In this document: positions 13,258 to 14,593 of the stretch, one piece after another
Numbering within the stretch: position 1 is the stretch's first letter
Layout of the letters: each line of letters starts with the position of its first letter
Source: Actinobacteria bacterium UBA5975
GTDB taxonomy: Bacteria > Actinomycetota > Actinomycetes > Nanopelagicales > Nanopelagicaceae
Direction of reading: 5' to 3'
NCBI GenBank assembly: GCA_002430075.1
Contig: DJBN01000093.1
Location: forward strand, 1-14,593
Length of the DNA: 14,593 nt
The notes under the pieces: model-generated
Databases searched by the model: none
What the model saw: the letters and a program-made list of their open reading frames with translations, nothing else
Told to the model about the DNA's origin: nothing
Program-made: the position numbers and the translations under genes

Positions 13258-13263
13258 TAGCCT
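13258..13263 (+). promoter_or_regulatory. -10 box for xylB
   Basis: TAGCCT ends 6 nt before the ATG at 13270, again a leaderless arrangement. No Shine-Dalgarno is present in the six bases TTCGCC between box and start, and the frame is closed by TAG at 13258, so the start is well determined. Confidence 0.5.
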
Positions 13264-13269
13264 TTCGCC

Positions 13270-14593
13270 ATGGCAAAGACCCACCAATCAAAGACCCACC
13301 ATGCAAAGGGCCCACTCGTCGCGGGCGTAGATTCATCAACCCAGTCGGTCAAGGTCGTTATTCGTAGCGCACAGACTGGAGAGCTCATCCGACAGGGGCG
13401 CGCATCTCATCCCGATGGAACCGAAGTAGATCCAGTCCTCTGGGAGAAAGCACTTGGTGCCGCATTTATCGATGCCGGTGGGTTAGATGATGTGGATGCC
13501 TTATCAATCGGCGGACAGCAACATGGAATGGTAGTTCTGGATTCTGCAGGTAACGTTATTCGGCCTGCGCTTCTATGGAATGACACACGATCGGCACAGA
13601 GTGCACGCGATCTCAATCTAGAGATGGGTGGCGATGCCGCGGCTGCAGATCAAGTTGGATCTGTATTGGTTGCTTCTTTTACTGCAACAAAATTACGGTG
13701 GCTTGCAGATAATGAGCAATCACATGCAGATAAGGTTTCGGCCGTTGCGCTTCCCCATGATTGGCTTTCATGGCGCTTGCAAGGTGGTAAAGATTTTGAA
13801 AAACTCTTTACAGATCGATCCGATGCATCAGGTACTGGTTATTTCGATCCCGTCACTTCAACCTACCGAGAAGATTTATTACAATCAGCCCTTCGCACAG
13901 ATAGAACAATTATCACTCCACGAATTACACCGCCCGCTGAATTTGGCGGTCATACTCATTCAGGGATACCCATTGCAGCAGGCGCCGGCGATAATGCAGG
14001 TGCGGCGCTAGGAGTCCAAGCAGAACCAGGAGATGTAGTTGTCTCGCTAGGAACTAGCGGAACAGCCTTTGCAGTATCTGATACTCCTACACATGACCCG
14101 AGTGGCGCGGTTGCGGGTTTTGCCGATGCAACGGGACGCTTCTTGCCTCTTGTCTGCACGCTCAACGCAGCGCGCATCTTGGATGCAGCGACTCGAATCT
14201 TAGGTAAGTCTCATGAGGAAGTTGGCGCCCTTGCGCTTTCGGCAACACCAGGTGCACATGGATTATCACTGCTGCCTTACTTTGAAGGAGAACGTACCCC
14301 CAATCGCCCAGATGCCACAGGCATCTTCGCTGGCATGAATCTCAAAAACTCAAATCAAGAAGATATTGCACGTGCCATGATTGAGGGAATGCTCTGCGGG
14401 CTAGTTGATGCAGTTGATGCACTAGAAAAATTAGGAGTTTCAATTAATAGAGTCCTACTCATCGGAGGCGCTGCAAAAAATACTGCAATTGCAACAATCG
14501 CTTCATCTCTCTTTGGTCGCCAAGTGCTCGTTCCACAACCTGGTGAATATGTAGCAAACGGCGCTGCGCGACAAGCTGCATGGGCGCTATCCG
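13270..14593 (+). CDS. xylB: Xylulokinase (partial, runs off the window)
   Basis: FGGY-family sugar kinase phosphorylating D-xylulose to xylulose 5-phosphate for the pentose phosphate pathway. In this frame 441 codons are open to the window end; family members are about 480-500 aa, so roughly the last 40 are missing. Motifs are the first ATPase loop [12 protein letters not shown] (about 19-30), [13 protein letters not shown] (79-91) and LLWNDTR (101-107), both typical of xylulokinases, catalytic base D241 in [20 protein letters not shown] (259-267), and LLIGGAAKN near the end. The first 17 residues ([17 protein letters not shown]) are an unusual basic His-rich leader encoded by a 15-bp tandem repeat. 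ATG 13270 is the first start after an in-frame stop at 13258. It is divergent from pfp, with an 87-bp gap. Other FGGY substrates are possible, but the signatures favour xylulose. Confidence 0.93.
   Translation, partial: MAKTHQSKTHHAKGPLVAGVDSSTQSVKVVIRSAQTGELIRQGRASHPDGTEVDPVLWEKALGAAFIDAGGLDDVDALSIGGQQHGMVVLDSAGNVIRPALLWNDTRSAQSARDLNLEMGGDAAAADQVGSVLVASFTATKLRWLADNEQSHADKVSAVALPHDWLSWRLQGGKDFEKLFTDRSDASGTGYFDPVTSTYREDLLQSALRTDRTIITPRITPPAEFGGHTHSGIPIAAGAGDNAGAALGVQAEPGDVVVSLGTSGTAFAVSDTPTHDPSGAVAGFADATGRFLPLVCTLNAARILDAATRILGKSHEEVGALALSATPGAHGLSLLPYFEGERTPNRPDATGIFAGMNLKNSNQEDIARAMIEGMLCGLVDAVDALEKLGVSINRVLLIGGAAKNTAIATIASSLFGRQVLVPQPGEYVANGAARQAAWALS
13274..13318 (+). repeat. 15-bp tandem repeat at the 5' end of xylB
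   Basis: CAAAGACCCACCA occurs at 13274-13286 and again, identical, at 13289-13301, with a degraded third copy (CAAAGGGCCCAC) from 13304. The 15-bp period keeps the frame and encodes [15 protein letters not shown]. It probably arose by replication slippage. Confidence 0.75.

Noticed and set aside
13236-13263. TTGACT (13243) as the -35 element of xylB with TAGCCT
   Set aside because: The spacer is only 9 nt, far below the usual 16-18; the TTGAC is better explained as one arm of an inverted repeat.
1-14593. CRISPR arrays, tRNA/rRNA genes, IS elements, phage genes or a toxin-antitoxin pair
   Set aside because: No regular spacer-repeat array, RNA gene signature, transposase or terminal inverted repeats were seen; nearly all bases are covered by housekeeping-type genes in a consistent style.

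Overview
The window looks like a piece of a compact actinobacterial chromosome, most likely a streamlined freshwater type such as the acI lineage (Ca. Nanopelagicales). This is inferred from several things: mid-range G+C by eye, almost no non-coding DNA, 1-35 bp overlaps between co-directional genes, an actinobacterial-style TPP riboswitch, a class II DAHP synthase, a PASTA-domain Ser/Thr kinase, and many genes whose start codon sits 6-7 nt after a TANNNT -10 box, as in leaderless transcripts. No marker gene here fixes the genus.

Layout. Bases 1-919 read leftwards: the first ten codons of an unknown gene, then metF. A 23-bp gap holding a GGTACC-centred pair of opposed -10 boxes separates metF from a rightward run. 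That run starts with a carotenoid operon (943-4391: GGPP synthase, phytoene desaturase, phytoene synthase; no lycopene cyclase in the window). A TPP riboswitch (4392-4488) follows, controlling a PnuT-type thiamine transporter and an overlapping uridine-kinase-like P-loop kinase. Then come a PknL-like transmembrane PASTA kinase, endonuclease IV, an EamA/DMT exporter and low-specificity threonine aldolase (to 10280). From 10254 to 13182 genes read leftwards: O6-alkylguanine-DNA alkyltransferase (convergent with and overlapping the aldolase), class II DAHP synthase, and a phosphofructokinase with PPi-type signature residues. Divergent from the last is a xylulokinase (13270 onward), cut by the window end.

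How they fit together. metF feeds one-carbon metabolism. The crt genes turn isoprenoid diphosphates into phytoene and on towards lycopene. The riboswitch, transporter and kinase form a likely thiamine salvage unit in which the kinase may trap imported thiamine by phosphorylation; that substrate assignment is the main new hypothesis. The order metF / prenyl synthase / PknL kinase / class II DAHP synthase resembles, as I recall it, the M. tuberculosis Rv2172c-Rv2178c block, with carotenoid and thiamine genes in between. Two DNA repair genes (nfo, ogt) are dispersed. pfp and xylB share a promoter region with two palindromes and both serve sugar catabolism.

No tRNA, rRNA, IS element, CRISPR array or prophage gene was seen. 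No gap between genes exceeds about 100 bp.
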